A stretch of DNA of 64,000 nucleotides from Streptomyces cavernae (GTDB lineage Bacteria > Actinomycetota > Actinomycetes > Streptomycetales > Streptomycetaceae), in NCBI RefSeq assembly GCF_004023625.1, contig NZ_ML137713.1, forward strand, positions 1 to 64,000, written 5' to 3'. The notes beneath the pieces were generated by a model. That model was not told where the DNA came from. It worked only from the letters and a program-made list of their open reading frames with translations, and ran no database searches. The translations under genes were made by a program, and so were the position numbers. Shown here in pieces: positions 61,571-64,000 of this stretch. The stretch's first letter is position 1. The number at the start of each line of letters is the position of its first letter.

Positions 61571-61964
61571 CGTGTTCTCCTGTTCCGCGAGCTTTCGTGC
61601 GGCCTGTTTACACGGTCGGGTCGGATGCCCTGCGGGGCCGTCAGGCCGGTGGATGAGCCGTGGGCCTGAAGTCGGACGGGGCGAGGCGGGCCCGGCGAAC
61701 CCGGCCCGACGGTGACGGCTGGCGCCGCGCCAGCGTCAAGGCGCACAGCGACAGCCGTCACCCCGAGCCCGGTCACCGTTACACAGTCTCCGGCACGCCG
61801 GCCCGCGCCGCGGCGGGCAACCAGCACGCCTGTCACCGTCACCGCTCCGGCCGCGGCGGCCATGCCGGCCACTCGCCCGAGGAGTTCGGGGCGACGGCGG
61901 CGCCGCTGCCGCCCGCGTGGACGGCGTTGGGCGCCCTGCCGCCTGCGTGGACGGCGTTGGGCGC
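61571..61964. other. 394-base gap between anti-sigma and DUF4397 genes
   Basis: No supported gene. It contains a 30-base tandem duplication (61906-61965) abutting the DUF4397 stop codon and the anti-sigma ribosome site at its left end. Confidence 0.5.
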
Positions 61965-61965
61965 C
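61906..61965. repeat. 30-bp tandem duplication at the 3' end of the DUF4397 gene
   Basis: Two 30-base copies (61906-61935, 61936-61965) differ at one base. The second ends at the stop codon of the DUF4397 gene. They fall outside the coding part except for that boundary, so this is probably a slippage duplication. Confidence 0.85.
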
Positions 61966-62654
61966 TACTTCTTGGCGCTGAACGTCTGGGTCTTCAGTGC
62001 CAGGTTCTGGTCCTCGGCGCTGCCCCAGGCGTAGACGACGTTGCTGGTCCCTTCCTCGAGGTTCAGGTCGGCCGGGCCGATGGCCACGGTGTCCGTACCG
62101 GCGAGCACGACGTCGGCGCTCACGGTGCCCGAGTCGACCACGGCGGTGTCCTCCTGCGGGTTGGTCAGTCCGGTGAAGACCGGCTGTCCGCCCGCTCGGA
62201 CGTCGACGGCGGGTGCGGCCGCGACATGACGAACTGTCAGGCGTGCCTTGCCGGATGCGACCTGCGAGACGTCGTTGACGAAGGCCGTCAGCCGGGGGGC
62301 GCCGTCGGCGGAGAGGTGGGCGGCGACCGTGGCGTTCCCACCCTCCGGTACCTTGATCTCCTTCTCCAGGGCCGGCGTGCCTCCGGGATCCTGGCCCGCT
62401 TTGAAGATCTCGATGTCATAGGTTCCGGCGGCGAGCGGCTGCGGTTCGGTCAGCGTGCCCGGCTTGAAGTCGCCGAGCAGCTCGTCACCGTTGGCGTAGA
62501 CGTCGACGGTCATCCCGGGAATGCCGTGGAAGACGGACACCATGGCCTGGTCGTGTTCAGTGGCGGAGGCCGCGGTCGCGGGCGCGGTGACACCAAGGGC
62601 GAGGGCACAGGCGCCGGCCGAGGCGACGACCGCAAGCGAAGTCCGGGTAATCAT
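61965..62654 (-). CDS. Secreted DUF4397-domain protein
   Basis: 229 residues. A Sec signal peptide (ITRTSLAVVASAGACALALGV, shortened) ends at ATAA/S near residue 30. Two DUF4397 beta repeats follow (MVSVFHGIPGMTVDVYANGD; ARLTVRHVAAAPAVDVRAGG). ATG 62654 is preferred to 62663 because GAAGGGA is then eight bases upstream. DUF4397 proteins are often encoded near SigK-type sigma factors and class F sortases in actinobacteria; no sortase is in this window. It may be a target of the ECF factor. Function unknown. Confidence 0.85.
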   Translation of the reverse strand: MITRTSLAVVASAGACALALGVTAPATAASATEHDQAMVSVFHGIPGMTVDVYANGDELLGDFKPGTLTEPQPLAAGTYDIEIFKAGQDPGGTPALEKEIKVPEGGNATVAAHLSADGAPRLTAFVNDVSQVASGKARLTVRHVAAAPAVDVRAGGQPVFTGLTNPQEDTAVVDSGTVSADVVLAGTDTVAIGPADLNLEEGTSNVVYAWGSAEDQNLALKTQTFSAKK

Positions 62655-62771
62655 GGGGGTCATCCCTTCGAATGGAGTGTCCGCACGGTGCGGAGTCTCG
62701 GTCCTGTTTCCTGCGGAGGCGCCGCTGTGGATGCGTGTGCGAGACCTCTGTTGGACCTCTGTTGGACATGC

Positions 62772-63380
62772 CTAGACGCCGGTCCCCTGCGTACGGCCCT
62801 GTTCGATCACTCGGCGCAGCCGGTGCAGGCCACGGCGGGCGTGACTCTTGACCGTGCCCAGGGGCATCCCGGTCCGTTCCGCTATCTGGGCCTGGGTCAG
62901 GTCCTCGTAGAAGGCCATGCAGAGCACTTGCCGCTGATGGCGCGGCAGTCGTGACAGCACGTCCACCAGGAGCACCCTGTCCAGTACTGCGTCCGGCGTC
63001 GCATCGGCGTGCGGAGGCGCGTCGGTGTTCCGAGCGGCCGACTCGACCAGCGCCGAGCGCCTCGTCCTGGCTGCCAGCGCGTCGACGATCTTGCGGCGCG
63101 TGATGCCGACCAGCCAGGCGCCGAGTGCGCCCTGCTCCGGACGGAAGCTGTCCCGACCGCGCCAGGCGCCGAGAAACACCTGCTGTGTCAGGTCCTCCGC
63201 CTCGTGGGCGTCACCGAGCGAGCGGCTGGCCATGGTGTGGACGAGCGAACCCCAGCGCCGGTAGATCGCCGCGAACGCTTCCTCGTCGGCGGCGCGCAGG
63301 CCACGGGCCAGTTCTTCCTCGTACTGCGTTTCCTCCACGGGCGCGGTGAGGGCGGTGGTGGATCGCGTGTTCATGCTCAT
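62772..63380 (-). CDS. ECF RNA polymerase sigma factor
   Basis: 202 residues. Region 2 (about 30-100) has AFAAIYRRWGSLVHTMASR and DAHEAEDLTQQVFLGAWRG; region 4 (about 135-190) has LPRHQRQVLCMAFYEDLTQAQIAERTG and GTVKSHARRGLHRLRR, shortened here. It is of the SigK-like group. The start ATG 63380 has AGGAGG nine bases upstream. A zinc-finger anti-sigma gene lies downstream on the same strand. A MerR regulator gene diverges upstream and may control it. Confidence 0.88.
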   Translation of the reverse strand: MSMNTRSTTALTAPVEETQYEEELARGLRAADEEAFAAIYRRWGSLVHTMASRSLGDAHEAEDLTQQVFLGAWRGRDSFRPEQGALGAWLVGITRRKIVDALAARTRRSALVESAARNTDAPPHADATPDAVLDRVLLVDVLSRLPRHQRQVLCMAFYEDLTQAQIAERTGMPLGTVKSHARRGLHRLRRVIEQGRTQGTGV

Positions 63381-63497
63381 GCCCTGGTTCCTCCTGCCGT
63401 ACGTCCCGTGCGGGACGGAAGGCCGTGTGCGGACCGCACCGGTCGCCGTGCGGGCCGTGGTGACCGGGGCGGATCTCTCTCAGTCTCGGAGGAACAA

Positions 63498-63537
63498 ACG
63501 ACGCAAAACAACACGCGTCGTTTTTGCGTCGTATAGT
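63498..63537 (+). promoter_or_regulatory. Palindromic operator and -10 box of the MerR gene
   Basis: ACGACGCAAAA (63498-63508) is repeated inverted as TTTTGCGTCGT at 63522-63532, 13 bases apart. The right arm runs straight into TATAGT (63532-63537). The GTG start of the MerR gene is at 63545, seven to eight bases after the -10 box, so transcription should begin at or next to the start codon. An operator between -10 and -35 is the MerR-type arrangement. Confidence 0.65.
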
Positions 63538-63544
63538 CGGAGTC

Positions 63545-64000
63545 GTGGACGTGGACACAGGCGTCGGTGACGACCGGGAAGACGAGGACCTGCGGGGCGG
63601 CGGAGGGCTGACCACGGGCGAGGTCGCACGGCGCCTCGGGGTGGCTCCGACCACGATCCGTACCTGGGACCGCCGCTACGGCCTGGGTCCAGACGCGCGC
63701 ACCGACGGCCGGCACCGGCGCTGGACCGCCGCGGACGTGGCGCGGCTGGAGCGGATGTGCGCCCTGACAGCGACCGGACTGCCGCCCGCCGAGGCCGCGC
63801 GCATGGCGCGCAGCGAGGCGTCGCCGGCCGGGGCCCCGGGCGGGGACACCGCCGCCGCGTCGGCGAGCCGTAGGCCCCTGACGGCCCGGGGGCGGACGCG
63901 CAGCCGGGCCGGCAGTGGCCTGCGGCTCGCCGACGCACGTCAGGAGTGCAAGGGGATCGCCCGCGCCGCACTGCGCCTCGACGCCGCCGTTCTGGATGAG
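63545..64000 (+). CDS. MerR-family transcriptional regulator, cut by the window edge
   Basis: 152 codons are visible, starting at GTG 63545 and open to the window end. After an acidic tail of about 20 residues comes the MerR helix-turn-helix (LTTGEVARRLGVAPTTIRTW, DRRYGL, then GRHRRWTAADVARLERM, about 22-75). The Arg/Ala-rich linker continues to QECKGIARAALRLDAAVLDE at the edge. The RRYGL form and a region after it are seen in LitR/CarH-like MerR proteins with cobalamin domains, which would lie beyond the window. It is divergent from the ECF sigma gene. No ribosome binding site is needed if the mRNA is leaderless. Confidence 0.8.
   Translation, partial: MDVDTGVGDDREDEDLRGGGGLTTGEVARRLGVAPTTIRTWDRRYGLGPDARTDGRHRRWTAADVARLERMCALTATGLPPAEAARMARSEASPAGAPGGDTAAASASRRPLTARGRTRSRAGSGLRLADARQECKGIARAALRLDAAVLDE

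Overview
The window is high-GC actinobacterial DNA, almost certainly a Streptomyces chromosome. Signs of this are very GC-rich third codon positions, many GTG starts, twin-arginine secreted hydrolases, ROK, LAL and ECF regulators, and an actinobacterial-type contractile injection system. No rRNA, tRNA, CRISPR array or prophage was recognised. The left edge clips the 5' end of an IS4-type transposase gene, and the right edge cuts a MerR-type regulator gene.

Layout. (1) 1-2641: transposase fragment, then an FAD oxidoreductase gene paired with an ECF41/SigJ-type sigma factor gene. A fitting ECF41-like promoter lies in front of the oxidoreductase. (2) 2642-3358: gene-free DNA with palindromic MITE-like elements. 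(3) 3359-15628: a sugar-uptake and oxidation locus. It holds a ROK repressor, an RbsA/RbsC-type ABC transporter with a lipoprotein binder, a Gfo/Idh/MocA oxidoreductase, a cytoplasmic TIM-barrel isomerase, a second Tat-exported isomerase and a secreted GSDH-type sugar dehydrogenase with a PKD domain. (4) 15735-41209: a complete-looking contractile injection system (eCIS) locus of Streptomyces type. A leftward operon encodes sheath, two tubes, chaperone-like proteins, a 1302-residue low-complexity protein, LysM hub, VgrG-like spike, gp25, gp6/J, a tail protein and a membrane-anchored zinc-ribbon protein. A rightward pair encodes a DUF4157 effector candidate and a membrane protein with a W-rich cell-wall-type domain. 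A second leftward group encodes the AAA+ ATPase and the DUF4255 cap. Two LuxR-type regulators, one of them a large LAL protein, flank the locus. No tail fibre and no PAAR tip gene was found. (5) 41321-60395: leftward genes for secreted glycan-degrading enzymes (GH31, DUF4091, GH35, SGNH esterase, GH29 with two coupled accessory-domain proteins, GH89), with a DeoR repressor upstream. The combination of alpha-GlcNAc-ase, alpha-fucosidase, beta-galactosidase, GH31 and esterase looks suited to complex O-glycans such as mucin-type chains. (6) 61145-64000: anti-sigma factor, DUF4397 secreted protein, ECF sigma factor and a divergent MerR regulator.

Most notable. A 30-bp minisatellite gives the gp25 baseplate protein a strongly basic N-terminal extension, in the slot where a PAAR gene might be expected. 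A MITE is inserted in frame inside the AAA+ ATPase gene. Two eCIS-linked membrane proteins share the layout of cytoplasmic domain, disordered linker, one membrane helix and outside glycan/wall-binding domain. The GH29 enzyme appears split into three 4-nt-overlapping genes. A 15-bp motif is shared between the hydrolase-operon promoter and the DNA upstream of its neighbouring DeoR gene. The MerR gene at the right end appears leaderless, with an 11-bp palindromic operator over its promoter.

All functional statements rest on reading translated sequence and motifs by eye. No database search was run.
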